Positions 1 through 12,365 of a stretch of 64,000 bases of DNA are shown in pieces. Within the stretch, counting starts at the first letter, position 1. Every line of letters begins with the position of its first letter. Both the position numbers and the translations under genes were made by a program. The notes beneath the pieces are model-generated. The model ran no database searches and was not told where the DNA came from. It saw only the letters and a program-made list of their open reading frames with translations. Origin of the DNA: Himantopus leucocephalus (lineage: Eukaryota > Chordata > Aves > Charadriiformes > Recurvirostridae); assembly GCA_003993805.1 (NCBI GenBank), contig RSEF01000014.1, positions 2,047,941 to 2,111,940 on the forward strand, written 5' to 3'.

Positions 1-3000
1 GAGGGGTCCGTGCAGTCATGAAGGCATCCATATCTCCTGCATACGCCACACAGGAGAGCAGCTTGAGCAAGGTGATGAACAGCACTCCGCAGTCAGTCAG
101 ACCCCTTCTGAGAGCAAGACGCAGTCTGGTAGAGAGATGTCGTTAAAAAAATCCCTCCCACACTGATGAGATGCTTTTGAAGAGCAGTTTGCTAGGACAC
201 GCAGTAGAGAGATCAATGCAGCTTAAGCAGGCTTTCCATCACCGAAATTGCTGCCCACGACTGCTCACGCACAGGCAGACCCCACGGGAAAGTCACTGGC
301 CTTCACCCCATCGCTCCACTTGCTAAGGGGTTCCTAGCCCGCCGCTGATCCCGGTTAAGCACTGAGGAAAGGCTTCTCCATGCAAACAGAGGCAAGGGGG
401 AGGAGACAAAAAGGGATATCTTTCTTCAGCCAATTTTTAAAATTATTAAATGAGTTAAGTGTTCTGCCTCTGGCCATGGGAGGCTTAATATGCCTTTAAA
501 GTTCTCCCTAAGGCTTCATAGATGGCATTAAATTCTCTGAGCACACCGTGGTGTAGGAAGAAGCCATCTAGCCCGGGCAGGGCTGCTCTAGTTTGAGCCA
601 CGACGAGATTCTGGCGGTTCAGAGACGTGTCCTGTTCCTTTCTCTGGACTCAATCAGTCAGGGGAAAAGCCCCTTCTGAAAATTCCTGGCATAGTACTCT
701 GATTAGGATCTAAAATTGTTTTTTTCCTATCCAAGTTGGCACAGGCAGGAGAGAAACTAGAAGCAGTCTAAGGCGTAAGCAATCTGCCAGGAGAACATGT
801 CAGGGATCTTGTGGTTCACTGAGAATATCAGTAATTAATAGCAGTTTAAGTCATCATTCCCACTTTTAAATCCCAGCACACATTGCTTTATATTTTATGC
901 AGAAAAATAAATTTTGGACACTGGTTTTAGCCACTTAAAGTCAGAGAATTTAGTACAGGTTCTAAAGAGACCCAAAATGCAAAGTCATTCATCCAAAAGT
1001 ATGTGCTTCATTTCATCTTGTGTTGACCCGCTGCAAGGATCACGGAGCTTAACGGGGGATCGGTCCGGAGAGTTTCCTCCTTTCAGGCTAAATTCCTCCC
1101 AAGTCAGTGGGAGTCAGCACATGTACACACAGGTACAGTCATAACAAAAAAGAGTCAGTCAATCCCAGTGACATCAGAAACTAGAAAAAAAATTTAAAAA
1201 CTTTAAAAAGTAAACATGTTTATAGCGTAGGGATATTGCAGACAACTAGTAAGGAACTCTGCATACCTTTTATATACACACATGCATGTAAAGGGAAAAA
1301 AAATGAAGTGTTGTGGTGAAGGTCCAAAGGTTCAGAAAATATCTCCTTAAAGAGCGGTTTGCTCACAGCACCACAGAACAGCAAGCAACCAAATTAGTCT
1401 GTTTACAGTTTAGCTGTAATCCAGAATCAATGCAGCTGCATTCTGAGACTAAGCTGTGATGTACATTGATCTTACTCCATTCACCACTGAACAGCGGTCA
1501 TTAGGAAGGCGGTTTGCCTCTTATCTGTCTCTTATTCCCAGGCCTGTTGAAGTAGTTCAGTTTGACTATAATTAGTAAAGTAGATACACACTATCTATTC
1601 CAGTTCATCCAGCAAGGCACAGCAATGGAGAATGCGTCCCTTTCTTAGGTCCTTTAAAGCCCAGAGTTAGTCAGAGAAAACTCTGGAAGATGCCGGTGGC
1701 TTTCTGTCTTGGCTAGTAAGCTCCTTGTTCAGGGCATTACCTGGATGAGTAGCCCTGGAAGATAAACTGGCAGATCTTTTTGCAATAGTGATCTCTCATA
1801 GCAGATACACAAGTTTAGAGGCAGCCAGCTTTAACACCAATAATCAAAAAAAGTTATTTTTCTAAAGTTGAAGCACTAATTTGTGTTGTAGTATCAATAT
1901 GCTCCTAACACCTGTGGATTACGTATTTCCAGAAAAGGTTCAAGAACACTATAGCTAAAGATCGATTTCGATTTCTTGGCTGTCCCACGTCACAGCAGAG
2001 GTACAGCACAGGTTGCGTTCTCAGCCTCAGGCATCTATGCAGTGTACAGGTCTTCTGCACGCACTGCTCCTTCTCCTCTTTGAAAACTACTGTGTCATCA
2101 CCTCTATCAGCATCAACCGGCATAGCTCTGGCTTGGGAACACAGGTCATCACAGATCATATTTCCTTGTTTTATTCATCCTCTTAGAAATAAAAGTAAGA
2201 AATAAAATTCTGGTCTTCCAGAAAAATAAATTCCCTGAGCAGCGTGTTTTAGCACAGCAAATTAACACACACAAGTAGTCCCTTTCCCCACTCAGGATCC
2301 ATAAAAATCATTTCCCCTGGCAGTATAGAGGGATTAGACATGTTTTCAGAATAAACATGTTGCAATATAATTTTTATTTCCTTCGTATTTTACAGATGGT
2401 AACTCCCCGCCGCAGTGTCTCATCAGATCAGGGAGGTAAACCCGGAGAGGTTACAGCGTTTCCCAGGCTCCTTCCGCAGAGGGGGACAATGCATTTTACG
2501 GGAGGAAGAAATGAAGAGCAAAATCCACAAAGGTGCTTCAGGAACTTTTGGACTCTTGTGTGTTCCCAAGTAAAATGCAAGGAACTTTTCTAACCCTTTC
2601 AGCATCTCAAGGTTTTGACCTACTGACTTAGTGTCCACGAGCGCTCTGGCACGTACGCCACGGGACTGCCTGAAACTACGTGAACTTCCCCAGTTTGCAC
2701 GGCCACCCTAACCACGACACCAAGCATCACCACGCACTGGAGAGCTCTGCTTAAATGATTCAATGGCGGTTATAACAACTCTGTATAAAACACGGGGCAC
2801 CTGCAGATGGGTCTGAGGCTACGGATGTACCCTAGAGCCTCGTGCAGATGAGTAATTTCTTTGATAACCTTAAAAGCTTAAAAGGAAACAGAATCAAGAG
2901 AAAAGCATCAACTGCTTCTAAAGATTCAGTGAATGTTGACCTGACTGCAGGGTTAGATCAGGGTTCAGTTTAGTCGCAAGTTTCATAAAAATTAACAAGG

Positions 3001-3648
3001 AACTGATTCATTCAAGCACATGCCTGAGAAATTCCCCTTTCCTCCTCCCCAGAAGGACTGTGAAAGCCACGGCTGTTCAAGTCATCATCTCGTGAGACTC
3101 ACTGAAAATATTCAAGTGGAAACTACCTCCACAATGAGAAACACTAGCAGCAGAAGGAAAAAAAAAATAAAAAGAAAACCCTTCATTTTTAATATGCCAA
3201 GATATCATGAGAAGCAGAATAATCCGTGGCTTAAATGCGGAAAGAGCACAAACAGGACAAAGCCCTTGGAGCTGCCTAAACAAGCCTTAAGAAGCATCAT
3301 TCAACAAACTTTAAGCTGGCCCTGAGGCAAGGGAGAGAAACTTTGGCCTTCAACTTTAGCCCGGGAAATCGCCTTTTAAGATTTGAACTAGGTTGAGAAT
3401 AAAATATTTCTTGCAACTACTTGCTTGTACCAAAGCAACTGGTATTACAGCGAGATCTCCTAAGGTATGCAAGGGTGGTGGCGGAGGGAGAAAAGACCAG
3501 ATTCTCAGGAGATTTAAATCAGAGCAGTGCCAGCGCAGGCAAAGTAACGCCTGTTTAGCCCAGAGAGATACTTGGTCCTATCGGTCCAGTTTACCCCCAA
3601 CCCAGACCTCCTATAATTAAATAGCTGTGTTACCAAAATGAATAAATG
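1..3648. other. Unique non-coding sequence, no gene recognised
   Basis: The stretch has mixed composition with short A and T runs and stop codons spread through all frames. The open frames seen (up to about 100 codons, for example 3020-3325) are low-complexity, lysine-rich or overlap frames on the other strand, and resemble no known family. I see no recognisable interspersed repeat. It could be intron, intergenic DNA or part of an untranslated region; sequence alone does not decide. Confidence 0.6.
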
Positions 3649-3910
3649 AAAAGGGAAAGAACACTTCTCTATTTGCAACAGATGGGTCTTCGCTTGTGCA
3701 CATTTCAAGCTTCCCAGTAAACAAAGGACAGAGTAGACAAGTAAGAGCCTCCAGGACTTTCAACACCATTTTACTTGCNAAAAAGGGAAAGAACACTTCT
3801 CTATTTGCAACAGATGGGTCTTTGCTTGTGCACATTTCAAGCTTCCCAGTAAACAAAGGACAGAGCAGACAAGTAAGAGCCTCCAGGACTTTCAACACCA
3901 TTTTACTTGC
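3649..3910. repeat. Probable false haplotype duplication around a single N
   Basis: Positions 3649-3778 and 3781-3910 are 130-base direct copies separated by one N (3779) and one A. They differ at only two places, both C/T transitions (gggtcttcgc versus gggtctttgc, and cagagtagac versus cagagcagac). A lone N between near-identical contig ends is typical of an assembler or gap filler failing to merge two alleles. The two differences would then be ordinary heterozygous sites. A true tandem duplication is possible but would not explain the N. Open frames crossing this point repeat their own peptide and are artefacts. Confidence 0.85.
3779..3779. other. Single-base assembly gap (N)
   Basis: One undetermined base sits exactly at the junction of two near-identical 130-base copies. 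It marks a contig join rather than a sequencing ambiguity. Confidence 0.9.
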
Positions 3911-6900
3911 GAGGAAATATGGATTCCTTCTGCAGCTTTGACTGCACACAGGATGACAGAAAATACATTTCTGGGATGAAATCTCATATCCCACCGCACC
4001 CGTTTTAAACATGGGGAGCACAGTTGGTGCTCCAAAGATGTTCGTGTGGCTTCCTTAATATACCCTGTCTCCAGCAGAGGAGAAGGCAGATTCCTGCAGC
4101 CTGCCTACAGCAGTAACAAAATGGTCAGAAAAAGCAGAAGACGTCTCAGGTTAGCCTGGACAGCAAGTCAGAGTCAATAGGAGAATTAAGAAAAATAGAA
4201 ATAGTGAAAGTTGGCATCTGTCAATACTACTAATTACTTCTCATTTCCATAAGTCTTTCCCCCAAATCCATTATGTTATCAGCCACAGAAAGTGAAATGG
4301 ATTCTCAGCGAAGCCATCAGCGTTTCTATCTGCAGAACTAATGAAATCACTGATCAATATGACTGCACACCTTCTGCCCACCCAAGCCCCATCCCTTCTA
4401 CATACTCTGGTCCTACTCACCCAGAGGGCAAAGTGACAGAGTCGCAAAATGAACCTGAGCGCACGGGACTATGCAGAACAGTGCTGCTGACCTCCACTGC
4501 TCTCGGGGCTAGTCCGTTGACATCAGCCTACTCCGTTGCTGCTTTTAAAGAGAAAAATTAACGGAAAATAAGATTGCCTGCATCCAAGTCGAGAAGGTTT
4601 TGCCTGTGGTTTCAGCAGAAATGACAATTCACCTATTAAGCTTTAAAGATCAGTATGCTTCTTGTGGACCATCCCATTCTCACGGACGCAGAATAAACGG
4701 GCTTGAAAACACCCTTAGCCAAGGCTCTAGAGAAGGACCCCCAAAGACTCTCAAGCCTTCCTGGTTCATCAGTGCACACATACAAGCGGGCTACAGAAAA
4801 CCAAAACGTACGCCAAGAATAGCAGCTCTCACTCTTGTGGGCTGTGGCCACCATATGACTACGCACAACCTTTTCTGCTCCTCCTTCCTCCCCCCTGCCC
4901 CGATGCATACTATTGAGTTCATACACGAACGTGCAACGCTGTGACGACAACAGGAGTCAGCATTTACTATGGCAGGATGACAATGATGTCTTACAACATA
5001 TTATATGCAATGCAGAAACAGATTAAGTTATTTCATACAATGTATTATGTTAGAAAAGTGACAGAAATGCCATCAACTCGATTCTTTGATGTGTTGTGCG
5101 CATCAAAACCTCAGCAGATTGAAAATAAAGAAAGAACTGGAATTAGAATACAAAACAGGCATGCGAACTCTTCCAACTAGAAAAAGATGATGAATTAAGT
5201 TTGTCTTTAATGGTACGGTCATGGTTCAAACACAAAACAAAAAAAATCCCAACGCTGCCTGTGTATAACATTGTTTGATAATTCTTTGGTTCCACTAGGC
5301 AATTTTTAATTATTTTTTTTTTTTAACTAGCAATGAACTCCCTGTCCACAGTGTGGACACCACTCACAAGAATTCAGAGATTCCCTAACAGACGTACAGA
5401 AGAATGGAAATTAAGTACTTCATGCTTCTTCTGCAATTGAAGATCCTCAGGCCGACACCTCATGCAGCACACAGTTCACCGTTACCGTTATCAACTCTCT
5501 CCTCACACTGGCAGCCTTATTTGAACTTCTTTCCTTACCAATTGACAGCTGAGGATATTACATATCATTGCTCAGATTACATTAGCCAGTTCTGGCCCAT
5601 GAGTCATGACTTACAAAACGGTCAGGGTGCTGGAAGATATTCTTGTTATCTTCTCAAAAGGAACGGCTGGAATAAAAGGAGCACTCAGCACAGCAGACAT
5701 CACTCCTTAGAGAGGGTAAATACAGATTCTTAAACATACCAACAGTGTTTTCACTGTAAAAGCCCAAGGCATAGTACAGTAACTTCAACATAGCACCTGC
5801 AGAGACGGGGTCATAAGACATCTATCGCACAGAGCACAGAAGGTACTGGAAAGCAGATATCGCTCCTTACATCTGTCCCCAGACTTGCTGGGAAAGGAGA
5901 GACAAGCACAAAAGTTGCACACCTGAAAGAGATGCCAGAGACGCCCCCAGTGCTGTGGGCAGGTCATCTCCGCACCGCCACTGCCCCATCAGGGGTCTGC
6001 AGGGGCACGCAGCGTCCTGAGCAGCCCCAGGGCGGCTGCACGGCTTCGTGCCATGGCAGAGCTGCCCGCGCTCGTATGGAATCTAAACTGTTGGTACCCG
6101 AGCACAAAAGTAAAACTGACCTATTGCTTCAATTTGCTCCTGCAGGTGAGACTACCCAACTCCGACGGCTGCAGAGGAATTTGGCCTCTTCTCAATCCAG
6201 TGGAAAAACAACATTCAAAGTTTATGTTTTAAAAAAAAAATAAAATCAAGCTCTACCACCGTTTCTCACTTAGTTGTGACAGATATTTTGAAGTAGCTTG
6301 CAGCAAGCATGTAGTTTTTACGACAACAAAGCATTTTTTTCCTTATAAACCTTCTATTTTAAGGGAAGACACTGTCCCAGCGCGAGGCATTGGTGTCACA
6401 GACCGGCGCCTGAAATCAGAACTGCATTCTTTATTACTTATAAAAGTGTTGCTGCATTTGGTGGTTTGACTTCATCCATCTACAAAAGGCAAAACTCACC
6501 TGTATTTCAGAGATTAAGTTACCTGAAGCTGCACACAACTGACCTCTCTGAAAACGTCGGGCTCTCTCCAACGCGAGTCGTGAAGAGTCTGGGGCAGGGA
6601 AACAGTAACGCGGGAACAAGGCGAGGAGAGCCACGTCCGGCAGCCTCTGTCTGTTCTGGACTGACGATCAAACATCTGGTGATACAACCAGTGTATTCCA
6701 GTGCATTTTCTCAAAGGCTAGTAGAAGACAAAACAGAGTGAATTCCTTTGGTTAGCTCAGCAAGCGGGAAGGCGTGAGCACGCGCGCCCGCTCACGCACC
6801 CACCACACACCCCGTACTGCGTTGCTGGCGCGCGCTGAGCTCCAGCTCTTGCACCCCTGGTACTCCCTGTCCCTCTGACACCAGAGTGGGGCACTGCAGC

Positions 6901-7189
6901 TACCTGGCTGCACAAACACGTCCCGAGTCATTAATAGGGAGAGCGCATAGATATCGTTGAAATAATGCCTGTTTATTTTATCAGAGAAATGGCTGCACAT
7001 TTCCTTCTTAATTTTAAAGGACGAGAGAGCATTAATCCACAGACAGCTGCAAAATACAGGACCAGACTATCACCTCCCACTGCTTCTGCACCAACAGCGC
7101 AGCACAGACCCACGCTAACAGGCGCCCCACAACTCAGCTACTGTGTGTACCATTCCAATGCCGTTTCCTTGGTTCACTCTGTCGCTACA
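3911..7189. other. Unique non-coding sequence, no gene recognised
   Basis: Mostly AT-leaning sequence with scattered short open frames on both strands and no recognisable domain. A T-rich run lies near 5308-5328 and an A-run near 6230-6244. CpG content starts to rise from about 5940 and again from 6760 as the CpG island at 7.2 kb is approached. No repeat family was recognised. Confidence 0.55.
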
Positions 7190-7510
7190 AGACCGCAGGG
7201 TTTCCCGACGCCAGGCGCTCCCCCCACGCTGGGCTGGCGCACACCCCACACTGCCCAGCCACAGTCACCTCCACATCTCCCGCTGCGCTTCGGGCCGTCT
7301 CCTCCGCACCACCTTGGTACCGCAGGACACCTCCCCGCGCTGCCGGGGCCCGGGTCCCAGGGGATGCGCATCCCGCATGAGACACGCGTCAGGCAGCGGG
7401 AGCAGCGGTACGGCACACAGCACTTGGGACGTGACAAAAGCTATCGCCTCGAGCCTGTCGTGGGGAGGGCCGTGGGACTGGCCGCGGCGGTGGCAGTGAG
7501 CACGCGCTGC
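7190..7510. promoter_or_regulatory. CpG island, possible promoter or enhancer
   Basis: By eye there are about 34 CpG dinucleotides in roughly 320 bases, in a strongly GC-rich block with runs such as ccgcgctgccggggcccggg. This is far above the surrounding DNA, where CpG is sparse. CpG density of this kind in amniotes commonly marks unmethylated promoters or exon-proximal regulatory DNA. No TATA box or recognisable first exon is visible, so the direction of any transcription is unknown. The 226-codon open frame crossing it (6965-7645) overlaps open frames on both strands and is most likely a by-product of few AT-rich stop codons. Confidence 0.5.
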
Positions 7511-7649
7511 GGACATCCATTTGCACCGCCCTCGCTGTGTTTTCAAAGCCCTTTTCAGTGCAAATTTCACTTCAAAGTTCACTGCAAATTAAAGCTTTTT
7601 GATGCAATTGAGTTCCATCCGTTTCTCTCACATCCGTCAGAGTGAAAGC

Positions 7650-8160
7650 CTTACATCAGATTATAAAGCCACTTCAAATTATAACACCGCTAGACGCCAT
7701 TTCTCACCTCGTGAGATTGGCTGCATCCTTTACTGATGCTTCGTTTATATTTACCTCCTGCATGTTGACACTTCATCATGATTCCAGGTAGCAGTGCATT
7801 TAAAAGACAACATTATACATCAGACTTTTATCAAGCATGGCCAATTATGCAAATTCCTCCTAAATTTCTTTTTAAAGAAAAGGAAGATTGATTGCAGAGA
7901 TTTACCATTTACCCAGACAGTGATTTAGGAGGGTATTTCAATTGCTAATGCACCTAACAAAGATGTGGGATTTGTTTGTAAACTTCAGGCTTACAAAATT
8001 GAATGTCAACACCAGAGAATTATCATGTCCTATCCAAAATGCTAAATTTAATCGAAATATTCTTTGTAGTAAATCAACAGTCAGCATTAGTCTTAATGAA
8101 AGTTGATTATTATGCTGCCTGTATGTAAAAAGTAAGTACCAGTCACACAAGTTATGGATA
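7650..8160. promoter_or_regulatory. AT-rich candidate conserved non-coding element
   Basis: This block directly follows the CpG island. It is AT-rich but not low-complexity, and has many TAAT/ATTA cores. A perfect octamer ATGCAAAT (7847-7854) sits in the context ccaattatgcaaattcc. No repeat family is recognisable and there is no long open frame. Motif-dense, non-repetitive AT-rich blocks like this are typical of vertebrate developmental enhancers bound by POU and homeodomain factors. Conservation cannot be seen from one genome, so the call is an inference. Confidence 0.3.
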
Positions 8161-8263
8161 CCTCAAGCAAAAACAACGCATAATTTCTAACTACTCTTTG
8201 GCACAACGAGTATGACAATGGCATCACATTTGATTGACTTTGTAGATGTCGGTGCTTAGGGCA

Positions 8264-8345
8264 CAGGTATCAAACTCGTCTGGATGAGGGCCAGATTCCG
8301 TATTTAATTATGGCCTGTAGGCTTGAGCATTAATTCAGGACACCA
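8264..8345 (+). mobile_element. Possible hAT (Charlie-like) DNA transposon relic
   Basis: The start, caggtatcaaactcgtc, followed by a gagggccag stretch, resembles the terminal inverted repeat of hAT-Charlie elements, which often begins CAGGGGTGTCAAACTC and continues into a GGGCCA-containing segment. Only one end is visible, and I found no matching opposite terminus or 8-base target duplication. The copy would be old and eroded. Chance resemblance over about 30 bases is possible. Confidence 0.3.
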
Positions 8346-8469
8346 TACTCCCTTCAGCTCCCATTCTCCTCGAGAAGAGACCACAGCCTTCACAAGAAAT
8401 GATGAGCTATTTGTTCAGCAACACTTCATCATGTTCACCTAGAAAATTTTCCCACTGCTTCTAAACTTT

Positions 8470-8560
8470 CTCCTTTGCCATATCCTTCTCTCTTATTTTT
8501 TCCATTCTCTTCCATCTTTGCATCTCTCCTTTGTCTTCCCTTTTTCTTTCCCTGTTCTAG
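8470..8560 (+). repeat. Pyrimidine-rich low-complexity tract
   Basis: The plus strand is strongly C/T-biased for about 90 bases (TTCTCTC, TTTTTCC, CCTTTGTCTTCCC and similar). It is imperfect rather than a pure microsatellite. The leucine, phenylalanine and serine-rich open frame here (8475-8768) is explained by this composition. Confidence 0.6.
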
Positions 8561-11500
8561 CCTTTTGACAACACTTCAGGCATTAGAAATCTGTGAGTTG
8601 AGGTTGACTCTTGCAATTTTGTTCTTAAGTATGTGCTGCGCTGCCGCAAGCCGATTTCTCACCCCTTGTATATCCTTAGACCACCTCAGCTTGGAAATAA
8701 AACAAATCTACGCTGTGCTTTGCACAGTGCCTTTCCGTTTGTATTTGCTAATCCCTTTCAGGTGTTAACACCACAAAGAAGCTCAGTTTAAAGTGTCACA
8801 ACATTGGAGCAATAATATATCCTATTTCTTTGATTTCCACAACAGTCAAATCCTACTGGAATACAAACGTACCTTTCTGGCATATTCTTATTTATTCCTA
8901 TGTTTTGAGTCTCACATCAGAAAAGAATGCTGTTTAAATTGTATGGAATCACAAATATTGCAGACAAAACTCAAGATGTTTTGCTCCTCAAATACCTCTA
9001 CAGTGACTCACAGGAATTTCACTGCTATGCATTCCCATTCTCTTTACAACACAGTTAATGGGAGATGTCTCCTATGATGGACTATGAAAAATTTCAAACC
9101 TTTCAGTAAAATTTACGTTGTGCAAGCCTTGATGCGCAGTTTGCGACTCCCAAGAGGTTTATCCTGCACTTGTGTCAGACCACAGAAACTAGGTCAATCC
9201 CAACCTACATTGTTCTTGCCTGAAGTGGATGGGAAGAAAGACTCCTTTTGCAAGATAACCGGCTTACACAAAAGAAATCTTATCACACTCCTATCTCCAA
9301 AGTCATCTGAAGTCTTCTGTTACATCCATGGCTGGAACATCTAGATCCTAATCTAGTGGAAGAAAAAAGACTAGGGAAGCTCCTGTGATTCTTGCACAGC
9401 TCTACCAGCCATCTGAAAGCAAAGTATTAAACTCCAGGAATAATTAATAGCTTGCAAATTGCTTGAGGGATAGAGATTGCCGAGTTAGGAAAACGTTGGG
9501 AGGGATCATAAGAATGTTTCTGGCTTGAACTAAGAAGTCTCAACATACTGTAATAATAGTTAGACTCAGCTTCTTAAATAATTAGATCATAACACAAACA
9601 AGTAGCAGCACTTCAAGGCACAATATTTGCGTTTGTTCTACCGTAATAATATACATTCGCCCCTGAAATCAAATGCCAGAAAACTACTGCACCATAATTG
9701 GTTTAATACAGATATTCTGGTAAGTAAGAACATTGTAAGTTTGAGTAGAACAGAAAAAAAAATAAATATCAAGACATACAATTCAATAGCTGTATCGTTT
9801 ATGTCAGCATCAAAAAATGCATAGAACTCTTTCCTTTGCCTTCTTATTGGGTTCACCTTCTGAAAATACGAAGCTATAAAGATGGTCTGTGTTAATCATG
9901 TGCTGGACTAATTTATAAAGATACTGTCATCACTTATTAAAACAAATAGTTCTATTACCTTTGAAAGTTACCCTTTATGAAGCAGAGAAACCCAGCTTAC
10001 AACCAAGAAGTCAAAAAGTTACCCGACTGTTGGGATCAGAGGGGACCTGTGTTTCCACCCTGCCTCCGTGGGTAACACGTCCCTCGCCTGGCGAGGCCTC
10101 TGTGAGGCCCCGTCACTGGCACCTGCAAACAAGTTTGGGTTGCAGTCCCTTGTCTTGAGAATTCCGTGCTCCTCTCCATGCCCGTCTCTCCCTTCCCACT
10201 CTGCTGTGCCAACATTTGATCCTCCTGCCACTCCCGGAGCGCGTCCCACGGGCTCCCTGCATACTCTGCCTCTGTGTCTAGCACGTGCCGCTCTTCCTGC
10301 TGCGCACCGCGAACAAGGAGTCTGCTCGTACTCAAAACGGTTTATTCTCCCAGTAGGAACAAGACATAACAGAAAGACGATATTAAAACAGACAGCGTTA
10401 ACATATGTCTCTCTCACTCGGAGATTACTGTCTCCTGGGGACAACCAAGGCAGCCTTCATTTTCTGAGAGACCAGAGGAAGTGTCTGCACACCTGGAGAG
10501 CTTCCACCAGGACCCCCTTGTCTTGGGCAAGAAAGTCCCCTTAACTAGTCCCTCAGGAGAGGGACCGACTCCTGTCATAGCCATGACTGCTCACGTTTTT
10601 CTCCTCCTCAACCAAAGACGTGGGATAAATTCAACAGTAGGTCAGTCTGGAAACGCGAGGCCTCTTTTTGTTCCACAACGACCATTTGCCATCCCGGGCA
10701 TACCTTTCTCCTCCCTTCCTGTCTCTCAAGAAACCACCTTTAAGTAAACTCACATATTCATCCAGCAAACGCCCGTTACGAGGGCCAACACGCAGCAGTT
10801 CTCAATTATTACCTGCTAGCTCCACCACTGCCCCAGAACCAGCCCCGTTCCTTACGCCTATGTGGAAAAGGGGCATTCTCCAAACTTCCTCCTTTTGTAA
10901 AGTAAGATTACAAAACAGAAAAGCATGACAGGTCTATGTCCCAGATGATGTATTTTAAACAAGGACATCGAGCACGGGAAAGCCAAGAAAAAGTAAGTCA
11001 TTTGAACCAAAGAAAACTTTGCTCCAGCTGCCGGTTTTGTAAAAGCCACCGAGGAAGCTACAAAACAACCGGGTGGTGATGCAACCCCACGGGTGCTCCG
11101 CCACTACACCAGAGCACTGTGGTTTGCTAACGGCATCGTCCCCATCGCACTGCTCCTTCTCCCCAAAACTTCAGTATCCCGTGATACCCAACTTCTGCTT
11201 CCAGCCTACATATCGCCTCCCTGAATTACGTGCGTGTATTCTAGCACGTATGGGAAAAACTTAATCTGCCTTCTCTTAGCCCTTAAGCTACTTACAGGTC
11301 AATTTTACTGATGGACATGAGAACTAAGATTTTGCCGAAGGGTTTGAGTTCCCAACTCCGTTTGACTTCCAGACAGTCTCTAACCCCTTTGAAATTCGCA
11401 GCAGTTACCCTTTCAAATAGAGTTTCTAATATTCTTTAAACAAAAGCGATCATATAAAAGTCCTCAAAACCAAGTCTGTGTCAAGCAATTTATGCCATTC

Positions 11501-11919
11501 TCAAAAAACCAGAAACCCAGTGAAAATATGAATAATTGAATAGGACTCTGTTTCCTAAAGTCTTGTGGAGTATTTCCTTTGTCTGAGGCTCCCCGGGGCC
11601 TGTGCTGCTGAAAACACTGTCAGTTAAAGCACTTCCATTTCCATGAGCTGCCTCAGAAGCAACTGCATATTTATCGCTGTTGTCATATACCCTATTCTGA
11701 AAGCATCAATTGCCGAGAACTCGTCTCCTCGGTGCCACTCAGTTTGGGACAGCTGGAGGACCGTGAGGTTTTCCATCACAACAGCAACCAAAGGAGGAGC
11801 CTACGGCACTACAACAAGGGGGGAAAAAACAAGTATGAGCACATTCTCGTAGGAGGCTTTCCTTCCGAGGACCACGTAAGAACCAGCCTGAGCAACGCTG
11901 CGTTCTGCAGGAGTCGCCA
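8561..11919. other. Unique non-coding sequence, no gene recognised
   Basis: AT-rich to about 9960, then more GC-rich with overlapping open frames on opposite strands (10019-10544) that share no recognisable domain. No interspersed repeat was recognised. A short A/T-rich block with several TAAT cores lies around 9540-9800. Confidence 0.55.
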
Positions 11920-12161
11920 GCAGCTGCGCTACTGCTCAGCGGGGAGCGGAGGCTCGGGGCAGTCCCGGCTCCAGCGCGGTGCACGGAGCCCCACGGCAGA
12001 GCGCAGCACCACACTGCGGCACCACGACTTTCAAAACCACATTCAGCCCTTCCATCAAAATACGGCTTAAGAATATGAATTACTGCTTTGGGGTCCCTGC
12101 GGTGCTGTGCCCCCACAGTACCGCTCCACAACACCACTTTGCCTTCCCGCCAGGCAGCGCC

Positions 12162-12221
12162 CAGCCGTACGCCCCGTCTGACGCAGCCCCACAGCCGTAC
12201 GCCCCGTCTGACGCAGCCCCA
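12162..12221. repeat. Two-copy 30-base GC-rich tandem repeat
   Basis: Positions 12162-12191 and 12192-12221 are identical 30-base units beginning cagccgtacgcc and ending gcagcccca. The array continues into the partly related gcagccccacaaccc units next to the N at 12245, so this is a small minisatellite that probably helped break the assembly. Confidence 0.85.
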
Positions 12222-12277
12222 CAACCCGCAGCGCCCCGGCCGTGNGCAGCCCCACAACCCGCAGCGCCCCGGCCGTG
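12213..12277. repeat. Identical 32-base copies around a single N
   Basis: Positions 12213-12244 and 12246-12277 are identical 32-base strings flanking one N (12245). As at 3779, this is best read as an unmerged overlap of two contig ends. Here a genuine extra minisatellite unit is also possible, because the flank is tandemly repeated. Confidence 0.75.
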
Positions 12278-12365
12278 CCGCAGCCGACGCCGATGCTGAC
12301 TCTGTGCTGCCCAAATCTTCCGCAGGAAATAGTGCCGAAGGAAGAAACGGGCGCGTGACTCCAGC

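Larger units (their letters stand above)
11920..12365. promoter_or_regulatory. GC- and CpG-rich block abutting an assembly gap
   Basis: This is a CpG-dense region with repeated CCCCGGCCG and GCAGCCCCAC-type strings. It contains a two-copy 30-base tandem repeat and a lone-N join, and ends in a 100-N gap. It may be a CpG island, possibly larger than shown because the gap removes its far side. Overlapping open frames on both strands (for example 11739-12314 minus) are proline, arginine or cysteine-rich products of the composition and are broken by the N. Confidence 0.4.

Noticed and set aside
6965..7645. 226-codon open frame, the longest in the window
   Set aside because: It spans the CpG island, where stops are rare. 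Other frames on both strands are open at the same place, and the product is proline-, arginine- and histidine-rich without a domain.
11739..12314. 191-codon minus-strand frame with repeated glycine, arginine and tryptophan motifs
   Set aside because: The repeats come from the GC-rich minisatellite and the frame crosses a contig join (N at 12245).
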